Positions 21,790-34,559 of a DNA stretch of 64,000 nucleotides are shown here, piece after piece. The DNA comes from Isoetes taiwanensis (Eukaryota; Streptophyta; Lycopodiopsida; Isoetales; Isoetaceae). The stretch lies in assembly GCA_021234155.1 (NCBI GenBank), contig JAJEKV010000114.1, positions 635,654-699,653 of the forward strand, read 5' to 3'. The translations under genes and the position numbers were made by a program. The notes under the pieces are model-generated. The model was not told where the DNA came from, did not search any database, and saw only the letters and a program-made list of their open reading frames with translations. Each line of letters starts with the position of its first letter. Position 1 is the first letter of the stretch.

Positions 21790-23040
21790 GTGTTTAATGG
21801 ATATCTTCCCTTTCAGACAGATGAAAGTGGTCTACAACCAGATTGCCAGACTGCAGAACGTAGCCTTGTACAGAAGTATCATTTGAGGCCCCCTATAAGT
21901 GGAGACAATGTTTGACCCTACGGTAAAAGACTTCGCCATCAGGCTTATTAAAACCATTGATGTGAAGTGGGATCTTTATTAATATGGAGAGATTAGAACA
22001 GGTTGATCAGTAGGTTGATGGATGATAAAGGGTCTGCAAGACAGTTTGATCTAGGAAAAGTCCCCTATTTCCCAGATGCCGGATTATACTGAATGTGCTG
22101 CTTTGCTCTAAGGCTGGTAGTGGAAGTTGAGTGGAAAGGATGTGGAAGTCATCTGAAATCCTCAAGTTAGAATTATGCGAATTAGATATGCAAAGCAGGC
22201 ATGTGTATCTATTTATTGTAATTCTATTTTATATTGCCCTAGATTGGCAACTTCATTCATCAATTAATAAATACAATGGGAATTTAAAGGGCACAATTTG
22301 TAGCACCCAAATTGTTCCTTATAAGGTGAACTTGGAATTCTAAAAATGGACCAGCAGCCATAAATGTCTGTATTTCTTTCCATGATCTCCATATGCAAAT
22401 GTTTCTGGACCTAGTGGGTAAATCATAACGCTTGCCTCTAATTTCCTAAGCAGCAGCCAGTATTTCTGACCCAAAAGTACTACTCAGATAAATACAGACA
22501 GCAAATATCTTTCTGTATCACATCAGATACAAAAAACGTGGTAAACATAGCAGATAGAAGGCACACTATATTGCCCTATATGAGGAAAACTGGTTAACAG
22601 ACATATGTAGGAACAATGGCTATATAGCCACGTACATGATGATGTAGCACCAGAAGTGATGTCATCTATAACTGAGGAGTTTAGGATATCATAACTCTAA
22701 CACCGCTACTAAAAGCCCTTTTACTTGACTGCTAATGTCTCAACATCAGAGGCACATAATGAAGATAATATGAAGATAATTAAGTTAGATATTCCTAAAG
22801 GGATGGCGAATAATTGGGTGCAAACTCTTCATGTCAAATTATTGCTAACATAACTGCAGCTCAGAACTGTATTTGAAATAGAATATACAAAGTTGGAAGG
22901 CTCAGAACCTTGAGGTCATTGGTAATAATCTGAGCCTGCTAAAACAACTTTAGCTCAATGTTCAGAAAGATAGAGTTCCTTTTGCCATGATTTAAGGAGA
23001 AGCTCTGACATTCTAAGCAGCCTATGGCACAAGGCATCCT
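21790..23040. other. no recognisable gene
   Basis: Probably the interior of the Copia remnant, too decayed to translate. Only short frames (longest about 70 codons at 22131-22343) without motif. Confidence 0.4.
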
Positions 23041-23560
23041 AAAATTTAACTGCCATAATTAACCACTAAGGAACCACTATACATGTGGTTACTTATACAA
23101 AAAATTATAATCTTAATAGAAACCACACATTATAGTGGTTTTTATAAGTAGGATGTAGTTTTCCATGCTAGTTTTTATTGCAACATGGTTTATTTGAATT
23201 GATAATGGTTTCTAGCACGGTTTTCTTGTTAGTTTATTGATACAACATGGGGTATTAAGTTGGTAATGGTTTATGGCATGGTTTTTCAATGCTTGATGAT
23301 GATTTTTCACATTGGTTTTCTTTTTAGTATGGTTTGCTAAAATTAGTGTGGTTTGCAAGGTGGTTTTTACTGCCAATATAAACATCTAGTGGTTATTCAT
23401 GCTGGTTTTCTATTGTAAAGTTGTCTACTAAAAATTAATTATGGTTTGTAGCATGGGTTTCTGTACCAATTTAATTTGCATGGTGGCTATTTATAATTCC
23501 CAATCAAAAGGGTGGTTATTCATAGTGCTTATTCATAAACTTCAATAGATATTATGCATT
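23040..23560 (+). repeat. ATGGTTT/GTGGTT-rich block
   Basis: About a dozen copies of TGGTTT-type motifs, mostly in one orientation, over 500 bases. The complementary AAACCAT motif is enriched at 28780-29220, so the two blocks form inverted flanks about 5 kb apart. This would fit subterminal repeats of a DNA transposon, but no terminal inverted repeat was found. Confidence 0.4.
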
Positions 23561-25154
23561 TCATGATGTAAATTAAAGACAAGCCCTCTATAATTGATCA
23601 GTGTTGTCTTAGTTTAATACATTCGACAATCCTTAATAGTAGATCATGAAGTTTACTGTAAGTTCCAAATAATTGGGACATTTTTTGTGCCCAATGATTC
23701 TCAAACAATATATTTCGAGATTGTCCACTTTAATGTATGTGCAAGATGCACCAAAAAGGTGATGTTAATCCATGAGAACACTTGGGTAATATTAAAACAA
23801 TATCTTCAATAGATTTCTTCATTTAAGGAACTAGGTGATTGCGTAGTTTACTAGACAATCAAAAAGATATTAGCCCTGGAGTAGCCATGACATGATACTA
23901 CGTATGCATGTTAATGACATGAAAAGAACGATTATGAAGGAACCCTGGTGCTAAGATGGAGCATAAGGCCTTCTACATTTAGCAATCAAAATGAGCACTT
24001 GTCAATAATTTAATTTACATGAAGAACAATGAAAGCAACAAATAACTTCAAGGGAGCTTTAACACGTCCAATGAACCTCCTCGTGTCCTTTTGATAAGGC
24101 AATGGTATGGTAGTTAAATCAATGAACGAAAGGAGCCTTGGCATCAATTCCTAACAAGTGTGAACAAACTTATAAAATGTACCTTTTGGGTGTCAAATAT
24201 AGCCCTTAATGGACTCCCAAAGTAGAACTCAATGAAGGCAAGTGCCTGAACATAGAAGTGATAGTCTCCTTCTGCGTTTGAGCTTTGTTGTGGTCCTCTT
24301 TTTTTATTCAACATATGTTTGCACTTGTCTAGAAAATAGATACATCTTTAAAACTTTGCCTCAAGAAAGATAGATAGATCGATAATTGTTTTAATGTCAC
24401 GCCATTACAACCACTTTACATCGCATCTGTGAGGTTTGATGCCCTATAGTTCAGAGTGCGATTTTGGGCGGTCTCGAACTCGAGACCTGTCCTTGCTAGA
24501 ACTTGTTATCACTAGAACAAAAGAGCAAAGTTTGAGCATGTTATTAGGTCATTTTAATTAGTTTGAAACATTTTTAAATGTGGTATATGGTCAAAATGCA
24601 CCCTAGGGATTTAGAGTGACAATCCAATCCACCAATTCAGACAAGACTATATATGACCTCATAGCATTGACTCCCATTGCTTCTAGAAATAGCATGTTAT
24701 CTGTTAATTGGAAAATCTTCTACCATTAAAAGACAACATTTGTTCTACATTTTTATCATTTGGGTCCAAGGATCAAGTTATGCCCAAACTTTGCTAGAAC
24801 AATTTTGTAATTGACATGCGTATTTGTTCAGTGGTATGGTTGCCCTAGAATATTTATGGAAAATTATCTAGAAAATGGTTTATAGTTTCAAGAGTTTGCC
24901 TAAGAAAGAAAAAAATTGAACATTTAAATGTCATTTTAGTTAGTTTGGGCTTCGCAAATGTGGCTTATTGATCAAGGAATTTAGAGCGACAATCCAATTC
25001 ACCACTTCGGGAGGACGAGATTATACAACCTCACTGTGTTGCTTTAGGGACCATATGCCATATGTTGAAACATCTCCTACCCTTAAAAGATACCATTTGT
25101 TGAAAATTTATACCATTTGCACCGGTGCGAGGATCATGTTACGCCCAAATTTTG
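23561..25154. other. no gene; one tRNA-like (SINE?) segment
   Basis: AT-rich. At about 24430-24560 the minus strand has a CTAGTGATAAC box and, about 30 bases on, GAGTTCGAGACC, resembling RNA polymerase III A and B boxes of a tRNA-derived SINE. The fragment 25014-25140 repeats wording of 24615-24760 (GACAATCCAATcCACCA, ATGTTATCTG/CATATGTT), suggesting an old local duplication. Confidence 0.3.
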
Positions 25155-25600
25155 CTACACTTTTATAAATACTTGACATGCATCTCTATTCTTGGCATAA
25201 TATAATAGTTCAAATGGTATGGCTGCCGTGGAATATTGTATAGTCTGATGACTCCTAATTTGCTCCTCAGGGACTTGGTTAAATGCTTTTGCAAAATCGA
25301 CGAAGCAACAAAATAGTGCATTACCAACTCCTTTAGATCCTTCCATGACTATGCTTAAAGTGACTAGATGTTCCGTGGTTAGATGATCATGACGAAAACC
25401 ACTCTGCCCCCTGGCTTTGACATTTTGCCCTTAAGTCCACTTTCCAATCCCTTTTCCAAGCCTTAGTTTTAAAACAATTTGACCATGTAAACAGATATCT
25501 TACCTCATCATCATAATGGTTCTATAATTTTTTTCACACAATCTTTATCCCCAACTTTATAGATGGGAATAATCCTATTTAGGGACCATTGTTCAGGGAA
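25155..25600 (-). pseudogene. LINE reverse transcriptase fragment
   Basis: Minus-strand frames, broken by one or two shifts, carry LNRIIPIYKVGDKDC (the 'I.PI.K.GD' RT entry motif), then QSGFRHDHLTTEHLVTL and FCCFVDFAKAFNQVP. The last is RT motif A (F-V-D-F-x-K-A-F-D), with the final Asp as Asn. Order and spacing fit plant non-LTR retrotransposons. The fingers and palm start are present; the YADD box and endonuclease are not. Confidence 0.75.
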
Positions 25601-25675
25601 AAACATGTTGCAACATACCATCAAAGCGTTCTATTGTCCTCAACAATTATATCCCGACCCCATTTGAGAAGCTCG

Positions 25676-25860
25676 ATTGCCATATCTAAATAGAATAGAA
25701 TAGAATAGTTTTTTTAACGTCCACGAAGACCAATAGGTCATGGGACCCATACAATGGGCTAGTACAATCATTACTACTAGGATTAAACTTTTCCACTTGA
25801 CATTGGTTAAGGGGCAATTCGATCTCTTCCAAAACATCCTCCATTGTTCCATAGCAAGCT
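25676..25860 (-). mobile_element. non-LTR element 3' tail
   Basis: On the minus strand a unique stretch (GACCTATTGGTCTTCGTGGA) leads into CGTTAAAAAAACTATTCTAT and a short TATTC microsatellite. Similar ends (CGTAAAAATACTAACTATC at 59594, and AATTC/TATTC tails at 55930-56140) occur elsewhere, which suggests one family of LINEs with simple-repeat tails rather than poly(A). Confidence 0.45.
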
Positions 25861-27480
25861 ACAAATTAGGCACATTATAGAATTTTTTGGCAGAATGCTT
25901 TTATAGTACGATGTTATAACACTAGGAATTATAGCACATGCTAGATGTCTAGATGTCATGTAAGCTTTGGAGAGAAAATCGGCGCTTATCTAGTATATGT
26001 TATTGTGGTGCACCAACATCGTTAGACTAGGTATTGCCTTGGTGTTGCTGCTGCTCTGCATTCTCTTCTAGGTAATGGGAAGTGAAGTCAATTTGTAAGG
26101 CAACATAATTGCCTTAGTTTTAAAATAAGGCAATGACAATGTAAAAGATATCTTAGCTTCCGAACTTAGAACAAATATTTCTAAGAGCTTTTCCAATAAC
26201 AAAATGGCATTCAGACTTTATCTTCCTTTGACATTCACGTAGGGGTTTAATTGTTCGTACACATGCTGTTTAAGTTACTAACGAGGGGTTTAGTCGAAAG
26301 ATTCTGGTTCTAAACCTTGTTCTCGCACCAAGTCAACTGTATTATTTTATGGTGGGGGGCATTTTGGAAAATATATAAAATACAGGGGTATTTTAACAAT
26401 TATAGGTAAATACGAGGGCATTTTGTTAAAATACAGAGGAGACTAGATGTAACGGTTGATTAAATCAGGCGTCCAACTCAGAGATGTCTTTCTATTTCTC
26501 CCGCTCATTTTTTTTTCCCCTTTCCACAGGCTCGGACGCCCTAGCCATGGCGCCAATGGCGTTTCTGGCCTTGATTAGAACGTATCCGATCCGATACTTT
26601 GGATGCATAGAATCTGTGATCTGATGGAAGCGTCTGCGCAACTAGCCCTGCATGGCAAAAGATAAACTGCTCCGTCTGGCCATTCCGGTCCTTTCCAAGA
26701 AACAACGATGGAGTTGCAAATCCTTTGGCGATTCATGGCAGCTTTTCAACATCCTAAGGGTTTTTTGTTACGGCCCTTTATGATTTTTTTTACTGATGAT
26801 TTCTTAAAGATTTACAGCTCTATTTGGTATTGCAGGAGTCGTTGGAAATCTACAGCTTTGAGGAATGGCTCTTTAAGCTATTCCTTTCCTTTTGCTTGTT
26901 CAAGCTTCAAGAGGCATGCTAAAACTCATACCTGTTACATTCAATTGCCCGTTACAAATGTAATAGTTCCACGAACATCTTATCCCCTTAGCACGAATTT
27001 GAAGTCTAGGTGGGCATGCAGCAGTGTAATGGGAAGATCGAAGTGAAGAGTTGACTAGTCGACCCGTCTCTGTCTTGCTTAAGCATTACCGTAAGGAGAT
27101 GTCGGGACACAGATGTTGCTTGCTTGAGGTCTGGTAAAGCAATAGTTTGGATAGAGCGGCAACGTGTCAACACATTTAACAAACTAGAAAGTAAAGAAAA
27201 CTCTGGCGAAATTTCTTTGTGACGGATCTGGGCAACAATGTGAGTAGCAAACGCTCTGATCTTGCTTGTCTGTTGCCACTGGCGTGGTCTGTTCTACAGC
27301 ATCGGAGGAGTTGGTTCATTCAATTTGGAGCAACGGGGCATCAGAGAAAAGCCCCAGGTTTGGCTAAAGTTCATCTTTTTCTTTTCTCTTAATTGTGGTT
27401 TTTCCCCGATTGTCATTCTTTTGCAGGGGTTTTGATCGGTTGAGCTTGCTGGTGCAGGGGCTGTATGGTTTTTCCAGGTG
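25861..27480. other. possible 5' exon of a plastid peroxiredoxin-like gene
   Basis: 25861-26440 holds nothing recognised. From 26500 the base composition rises in G+C and resembles a plant gene start. The frame at 26708-27046 (112 codons) is rich in Ser, Arg and Lys, and could be a transit-peptide exon of the peroxiredoxin-like fragment at 27972, but no splice link can be shown. 27061-27480 shows no motif. Confidence 0.3.
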
Positions 27481-27751
27481 TGGCTATAGCTGGTTCCTTT
27501 TACGGTAAGATTTCATTGTATTTTGGCGCTGATATTCTTTATTCTCTGAGGATAAGTGGGTACACAAGCAATAACTGTGAACAGGTGACAAATTGCAGTA
27601 CAGACAGTCGATAATGAAGATGAAGCTCATACGGTAGAATATCACTAGAGTTCTCGCTGTTTTTCCATTCTGGTGCACTTGAAGAACAGAGAAGAGTTTT
27701 TCTAAATTTTTATATTTGCACCACATACAGCCATGATTCGTATCTCGAAAC

Positions 27752-27904
27752 TGACCAATAACTTCTGGGATCATTCCTGAGAACTGGTTGGAATTTACAA
27801 CAAGCGCAAGAAGGCCTTTGCAGTTACCTAGCTGTGAAGGCAAAGCAGAGATTATGTTTCCACCTAGAAGCAGATGTTGGAGGGACTTGAGCTGCCCAAG
27901 ATCG
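27752..27904 (-). pseudogene. LRR receptor-kinase type fragment
   Basis: About 51 codons reading DDLGQLKSLQHLLLGGN, LPSQLGNCKGLLALVVNSN and QFSGMIPEVIGQ, two plant-type leucine-rich repeats (LxxLxxLxLxxNxFSGxIPxxIG). These belong to extracellular domains of LRR receptor-like kinases or proteins. It lies antisense in the presumed intron before the peroxiredoxin-like exon. No signal peptide, transmembrane or kinase sequence nearby, so a captured fragment. Confidence 0.65.
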
Positions 27905-27971
27905 TCTCTACAACAAAATAATTCAGGTTAGTTGATTGTTTAGTTATGTTTGTTGTTTGTCCTCATTGTAG

Positions 27972-28134
27972 TGATTGGTAGGATTATGAACACAGAATAT
28001 GGAGGGAAAAAAGACGCGAAGCTGGATAAACTTCTTGAAAAAGTAGAGGTGCTAGGCCTGGATGGCAATTATGTCAGTCTTCCAGAGTTGTGGAAAGGCC
28101 GGACTGCCGTTGTTGCCTTTGCTCTACATTTTGG
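27972..28134 (+). pseudogene. peroxiredoxin-like (PRXL2/AAED1-type) single exon
   Basis: The exon is bounded by an AG acceptor (27970-27971) and a GTGATT donor (28135). It encodes KLDKLLEKVEVLGLDGNYVS followed by LPELWKGRTAVVAFALHFG. In the thioredoxin-fold PRXL2 family this segment (strand, LW...KG..AVV...RHFG) leads into a cysteine motif in the next exon. Here the usual Arg before HFG is Leu, and no exon with the following CxxC-type region was seen to the right, so it is an isolated or captured exon. Confidence 0.5.
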
Positions 28135-28549
28135 GTGATTCAAAATGATTTTGCATATGTGTACTCCAGGAAGAATTATATCTAGCAAAAGCACCTAACA
28201 CTTAATCTGCTACAGGTAAAGGGTTATAGCTTATGTCTGCTCTTGCAGTTTCAAGCATTTTCTTAACATGATTCAAGGATCCAAAACGGTTGGCCCAAAC
28301 ATTTTGATCATTCATTATTTTAAAAGTTTTGTTGCATGTTTTATTTTATGTATCCTTCTTTTTTGCAGTATTAAGTGCAGTATTAGCTCAGAATTTGGAG
28401 CATTCAAAACAGCTGCTGCATATTTCTGGAAATAAATTTATCATTTTTAAGAGTTTTGGAAATGGTTGGGGTTCAAATCCCCTTGCTCCCTAATTTTTGT
28501 AGAAGCCACTACAGTTCATAAGAAACCATTTGCAATTAGTCTACTAAAC

Positions 28550-29220
28550 TTGGAATGCTCTAAACAACATAACGTTACTGGTTATCTTTGTTGGCATTAT
28601 TGGTTTATACATGACATTACTGGTTATCATTATTGTTTGTGGTTAATCATTATTATTTTGGTTATCATTATTAGTTATTAAGATATTAATTTTCGTTATC
28701 ATTATTGGTTACTAAATCACGTTAGTGGTTATCATTATTGGTTTACTCGTTATCATTGTTAGTTTATTATTGGTTTATATGACCATAACAAAACCATGCA
28801 TATTTCGAACAAACAAATACACCTAAGATTTATAGTAATTTCTAACACATTGCAAACCATGTTCATTTACCATGGCATGACTAGTGCATTTACCATGACA
28901 TTTAGTCATGTCAGTTTACCACAATAATGAACCACATTATAGAATCACATGAAAGAACATCATATTAAACCACATCCACAACCTTCATGTTATACCACAT
29001 GGACAAACCATACCCCTCAAACGGTATAATATACCACATTCATTTATCAACATGTAATACCACTTTGACAAACTCTACAAAGAAGCCCATCCATCTAACC
29101 ATCCTAACAAACCTCACAAGAGAACCCATTAGTTTAGCCGCATATGGTTTTTAATGATATCAACCCACAAACATGCATTGGTTTTGTAGAATGGTTTTAT
29201 AGTCATAACCATGGGAAAAA
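28550..29220 (+). repeat. GGTTATCATTATT and AAACCAT repeat block
   Basis: 28570-28760 has about six imperfect copies of GGTTATCATTATTGGTT. 28780-29220 then has many AAACCAT/AACCACAT motifs, the complement of those at 23040-23560. Possibly the second subterminal region of a transposon enclosing the LRR and peroxiredoxin fragments. Confidence 0.4.
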
Positions 29221-29639
29221 CCATGTAGAGTTTTAATTTTGGGTCCCTTGTGTGGGCTTGCAGCATATGTTGACATTGTAGGATGAACTATCTTAAAGAA
29301 TGAGGAACTTTTTATGGCCAACAAAAGCCATGAATATAGATGCAGACAAACAAACATAACCTTATACTACCTATTTGGGACGAAGAAGCAGATCCATCTG
29401 TTCTTGCAACAGGACTAAGACTTTTAGGGCTTTAACAAGAGATGGAAGTTTGAATGAGGACTAACAAAAACAGATCAAAGCACCTGTTGCTACAACAAAT
29501 TGAGCACTAGATCCAGTTTACTAATTGTCAAAAATCGATAACAGAAACAGAGAATACATAAATAGTTATGACACTACTGAATAAGGTGCAAGAAATTATG
29601 TCATTCTAAAACTGAAGTATAAACTGCAGAAACTTATAA

Positions 29640-30951
29640 ACTTCATTTTAATTGACATGAGTCCACCGGAACCAGTTTGCTGTCTCTTTTTTCGTTGGGC
29701 AGCCGCATTTTTTTTACGCTTAAAAATCAATTGCAACAAGTTGTTCCATCAATTGCTGCTTTAAAAGATTTGGAGTGATGGTCTCTTCCTTTATCCTTTA
29801 AAAAGATAGCCACAAAATGAGGACTAACTTCATGTTGAAGGGATGACTAATTTCAATTGCACACCTGACAACAATTACATACCTGACTTTTGGTAAACAC
29901 TGTTTTGCCTTTAAAGAATCAACTATCCAACCAGATTGTAAAGGTGCAGATCCAATAGCACATCCATATAGGTATTTTGGCGTCTCCATCTGTTTAATAT
30001 TTCAATTTGCAGTTCAGGTACCTGGCTTAGAAATCATCCACTTCAAAGTCAGTAGAACATGTTAAACCTGTCGTGGTGCAATTACAAGGTCCAGTCTTCA
30101 ATCATGACTTATGCTAACTTGGTTGCCATTAGATAAGGATGGTAGAGGAACTTCTGAAAGAACTGCCCCACCGTTGTGTTTTATCAATTCCAAGAGCTTA
30201 GTACTCTTCCGCATCGAAAAGCCAGTTATCAAAAACTGCAAACCAGTAAAAAGACCATGTTCTTCATGAAGAGAACGAGGACTCCTTATCATCTCTTCTG
30301 CACCTATAATGCATGCATTTAATACACATGAAAAGTAATCCGTAGATAAACAATTAAGAAAACCTGAGTACCTGCTTGTTCAGAATAGCTTTGATCCCTT
30401 GTTCCATCAATTGCTGCTTGTTCATTGAGATTAATAAGCAACGTATGGCATTGTAGAATGAAGGAAAACAGAACTAAATCATTTTACCTTTCCTTTCCTT
30501 TCTCCCTCATTTCGAGATGCCTACTCTTTCCTCCTGAATCCTCATTTTGCTTCCTAGATGGTCTAGATGAGTTCTTTGAAACATCAGTAGCAGAATTTCT
30601 TTGAATGCGTTTCTCCAACTCGCCCATCAGAGCAGCCAAAACATCTTCAGGAATATCTGCAAGGTAACTTTGAAGCCTTTCTTCTTTGGACTCCTCCACT
30701 GAACGACCTTTGCCCTTGCCAGATGACGACACTGATAGAAAAACAAGGAGCAATAAACGTTACCGACCCTGAAACCCTAAATTAAAAATTTGTTTCTAGA
30801 ACCTTGCTTTCTCAATACTTACTGATGAGGAATGTGGCGATGGCGAATGAAGCTGGGATAAGAACGCAAATGAGCTGAATGAAATCGAGAATGCAGTATC
30901 AAGATTTAGGGTGCCCGATCGCGCCATTTTCTTGTTAAGCAAATCATTCAT
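29640..30951 (-). CDS. tandem-BRCT protein (53BP1-like BRCT pair), multi-exon
   Basis: BRCT pairs bind phosphoproteins at DNA damage sites. The first exon starts at ATG 30951 or 30927 (ARSGTLNLDTAFSISF...) and ends at a GTAAGT donor near 30822. A charged exon (30484-30731) contains ERLQSYLADIPEDVLAALMG. The next exon (about 30104-30300) has LFTGLQFLITGFSMRKSTKL and LLELIKHNGGAVLSEVP, a first BRCT repeat with its GG turn. The exon 29883-29989 has PKYLYGCAIGSAPLQSGWIV, the second BRCT with its conserved Trp (W in SGWIVDSL). A final basic exon may lie at 29640-29710 (AAAQRKKRQQTGSGG). Phase between the first two exons does not join with the borders I chose, so an exon may be missing. Likely a nuclear repair or chromatin protein, possibly intact. 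Exon ends are approximate. Confidence 0.6.
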
Positions 30952-31083
30952 TTTTCTGTTGTTTTGTTGGAATTTGTCTGTTGTTTTGTTGGAATTGTTG
31001 TTTTTCGTTAGGAATTTCTCCCTCCCATTCCCTTTTTCCCCCTCTTTTTTTTCTCGCCCCTTTTTATTGCAAAAAAATAAGTG

Positions 31084-31171
31084 ACCATTGGCAAAGAGTG
31101 CTAAATAAAAATATGTGACCATTGGCAAACAATGCTGAATATACCATTGGCAGAATCATGTCACCATTGGC
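31084..31171 (-). promoter_or_regulatory. four CCAAT boxes upstream of the BRCT gene
   Basis: ACCATTGGC occurs at 31084-31092, 31118-31126, 31143-31151 and 31163-31171, so the minus strand reads GCCAATGGT four times within 90 bases. The sites lie 130-240 bases before the BRCT gene start, in sense orientation, typical of NF-Y binding sites. Confidence 0.55.
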
Positions 31172-31665
31172 AAGGAAAGGAATGCTTTTTATTATTTTTT
31201 ATTTTATTTAAATAGAACTACGCAATTTAGATGTGTCTATTGTCTTTTTTTATTGGATAATATATAGAGTAGTCTAGCATGATGCATTACTTGTTTATGT
31301 TAAGTTGTTAAAAGCTCAAAGTCTCATGGTCAACATAGATTTTATCAAGTTAGGGCTTGGAGTTTAGACCATCATTCTCTATAATTAGGTAAGTTTATCT
31401 TTAAGCTTGACCTCATGTGATGCTCATGCATTGATCAACTTGGGATCTTTTCAGTGTGAAAGAGAGTCCATCTCGTTGTCTTAAGGAGCATGGTCTAGCT
31501 GATTTGGAGGTGAGAAACAATAACGAACCTAATTGTCTCATTTTCTAGCTAGAGAGCTTGTACTCTTATATTAAATGCCTATGTTTTCCTTATACGTCAA
31601 GATCATTATCTAAGTAGACATCCATTTATCTTTATTTAAATAAACCACTCATCAGGTTAAAAACA

Positions 31666-33110
31666 ATGTCGAGCTCTGGTACTAGTGGCAATGTCAGGGG
31701 TATTTGCTTGTCGCGTCGTTTCTCAGTAAAATCATCTTCTTCTTCATCACGTGGAGTCTTATCAAAGTCATCCTCCCCATCATCTTCATCATCTCATCAA
31801 CCAAATAGGAAAAGAACAAGACGAGACCCACGCACAGCAATTTTGCTATTTGAGTCCCAAAGTGAGGCGAATAGGTATATGTCATTATTTGCTGTATTTG
31901 CTGGAGTACACCCTTTTTCGTGCATATGACCTAATTGTGGAATGCTTATGGCTTCAAGTCTTTCCCTAAGTAAACTTGGGCTTCCTGTATGTCTTCTTTC
32001 CTTGTTTTCTTCCTTTTTATACCTTGATAAGTATTTTGGATACAAATAGAACCTGGATAGATGGTGCTTATATTACGGATATGAGCAGCTAAGTTTTTCC
32101 AAGATGTTAAGAATGAAATTAGCTTTTTCATGTTGGGTTCATGCATGACTATTTCAATAACCCATGTAAGTGGCCTGATTCTGCAGCTTTATTGCAAGAT
32201 TTAATGAGGAGAAGGTCGTCTTTGGGAAAGTAGAAAGGAAACTGGGATTTGAGATACAGAAAGGTGAACCTTTGATACATGTGGAAAAGCAAGCATCTGG
32301 GCCCAGACTGCAGTGATGAAATGACGTTGTGTCTGATGTATCCTTGAGTAGTGTTGAGGTAGATACAGAAATTGCAAAAGTTGATGATCTCAATTTGGAA
32401 GATGATTTAGCTGAAGATACCGGCACGCAAAGTTCTCAAAATCCAGATCTATTGGATAGTGACTTAGGTGGATTTGAGACAACTATTGAGACAACATCAG
32501 ATGTATTATCTGACTTTGTTATCACAGATGATGCTAACCATGATGAGCAAGAGTTTGCTGATAGGGCATGTATATCGGAGATGGATGAAGACTTTGACTC
32601 TAATGATGGTAATGCATACAGATATGAGATGGATGGTGGTCTTGATTCTAGTGATGATGACATGGACGAGGAAAGTGAAGATGGGGATATTGAGCATGCA
32701 TTGGAAATTGAAATTTCTGTAGATGGAGTAGGCACTATTCATAAACAGATCAACTTGGCAAAGGAGCATGAGGTCGAAGTTTCTGTTGAAGTTGCAAAGG
32801 CTAGTGGGAATGACCAAAGGAGATATTATGATTTAGATTTAAGAATAAAAAACCTTGGAAGTCCAACTGAGACAGAAACAAGCTCGTAGCCGCAGGTCAG
32901 AATTGGATGCAGAAATTTTAAAGCTTAAAGAAGAGAAATTTGGGATTCTAGAAAAGAGGGTGTTATCAAAAGTCAAAGCTGCTGGTAAAAACAGACGGAC
33001 AAAGAAGAACGAAATAGATACACAGTTAGATAACCCTCCCCTAAGGAGGTATTTGTTTCTCCATTCCTCTATGGACATTTTTATATACGAAATTGTTAAG
33101 TGAATAACCA
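31666..33110 (+). other. acidic and coiled-coil ORFs, probably part of the CACTA region
   Basis: 31666-31929 encodes an 87-residue Ser-rich basic peptide (FSVKSSSSSSRGVLSKSSS, then NRKRTRRDPR). 32329-32889 encodes 186 residues dominated by Asp, Glu and Ser (DEEFADRACISEMDEDFDS-type). An overlapping frame at 32855-33110 continues with LRQKQARSRRSELDAEILKL and KEEKFGILEKRVLSKVKAAG, a likely coiled coil, so a one-base shift probably joins them. No family recognised. The strand and position before the CACTA transposase remnant suggest element proteins, but a host gene fragment is possible. Confidence 0.3.
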
Positions 33111-34559
33111 TTTCTTTTTCCTTTGCAGCATCGACAACTATTCAGAAGTAGTAGAGAAATATTTCACCCATTCCTGAACTTCCAAGTACTTCAAGCTTGT
33201 ACAAAGCTTAGAGTTTTGATCTTGATGGTTACATGCGTTTCCATGCAAGTCCAAACATGTACAGGTAAGGCTCGCTGGTGGTCATTCTATCTTCAAGAAT
33301 TGTGTTGTTGGCATGGTAGATTCGGGATAGAAAGCATCTAGGACACCCATTACTTTCTCACTTGCTTTGCAATCATCACAAATTGATTAATTTTCCAGGA
33401 AAATGAGACTTCGAATGAACAGATAAGTTTAATGGTTGGATGTTTAGCATATCTTCATTGACATGTGCTTGTGAACTTATGCACATGGAAATATATGTAA
33501 AATATGCTGGCTTTTTTTGTAAAAGAGATTAGGGGTAAGAAGATGATTTTGGCTAAGGATTTGACCAGTTGGTATCTGATCATTGTGTGCATCTTTTAAG
33601 ACTTTGTGCTTTATTGTTTTCTTTGTTGAAGGGTAATTAAAAGGGAGAAGAAGAAGAGGTAGAGCTTTGGATAATTGTTTTGGGTTCAAATCCCATTCTC
33701 AAGTATTTTGTATCTTATCAACTTGCGTTTGGCACCGTGGAGTTGGATGTTATATTATGGGTGCACAAATGGATATCTAACTTGACAATTGCTGGAGCCT
33801 TAAGAACTAAGAATAACAAATGTCAATCAATGGTCTTACAATTTTGTATCCTTCCTTTACTTGCACATAGTGTAAATGAATCTTAAGATCAGCTTGGTAG
33901 GAAGCAACAGTATAAGGTAAGAACGTTGAGTTTGCTCCATTGATTTTGTCGTCACTGATTACAATTTATTGAATTGCTATCAAAGAAGTGCATCGAGCAT
34001 GTTTTGAAAGCAAAGTTACCATAGCCAGAACTGACTAGATAGCTAGAATGACTATAAGTAGTATATGCCTTCAACAAGTTTCCTTTTGATCACATTGCAT
34101 TGCAGCTGTTTGGAATGTCATTTGATGCATTGTTGTTGGCACTAGCAAAATTATATAGGTGATGGTTCTCTTTTTATTTCTCAATTCAAAAGAAATCACT
34201 TGGAAATGTCTACTTTCAATTATTCACCTCCTCCTCCGTTGCATAGACCCTATGATCAATGTGCCATGTTTACCCTGGAACGTGACCAACTCAACGTGAC
34301 CAAGGTCCATGGGGGTCCATGCAAGAATATGTGGCCTCTAAATGGAACCCTAGACCTATGTCCTCACAAAGGGTACAAAGTCGAAAGGGATTATATAATT
34401 TGGCACAATCAATCGTAAATCTACGGATAGGGGCTATATTGTATGTTAGTTCGAAAAACCGTATGGTATGGTATTTTCTACTCCAAAAAGCCGTATAGAG
34501 GGGTTTTTCTGTGACCCCTCGAACGCACATGCCATCTGTCCATATATAGAGGTGCACCC
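33111..34559. other. no recognisable gene
   Basis: Short frames only. Presumed decayed interior of the CACTA region; a small inverted motif (AGGGGTTTTTCTGTGACCCCT) lies at about 34498-34519. Confidence 0.35.

Noticed and set aside
32468-32817. Met-rich and antisense frames at 32468-32817 as separate proteins
   Set aside because: They overlap the long acidic frame at 32329-32889 in other frames and owe their odd composition to its GAT/GAA-rich codons.
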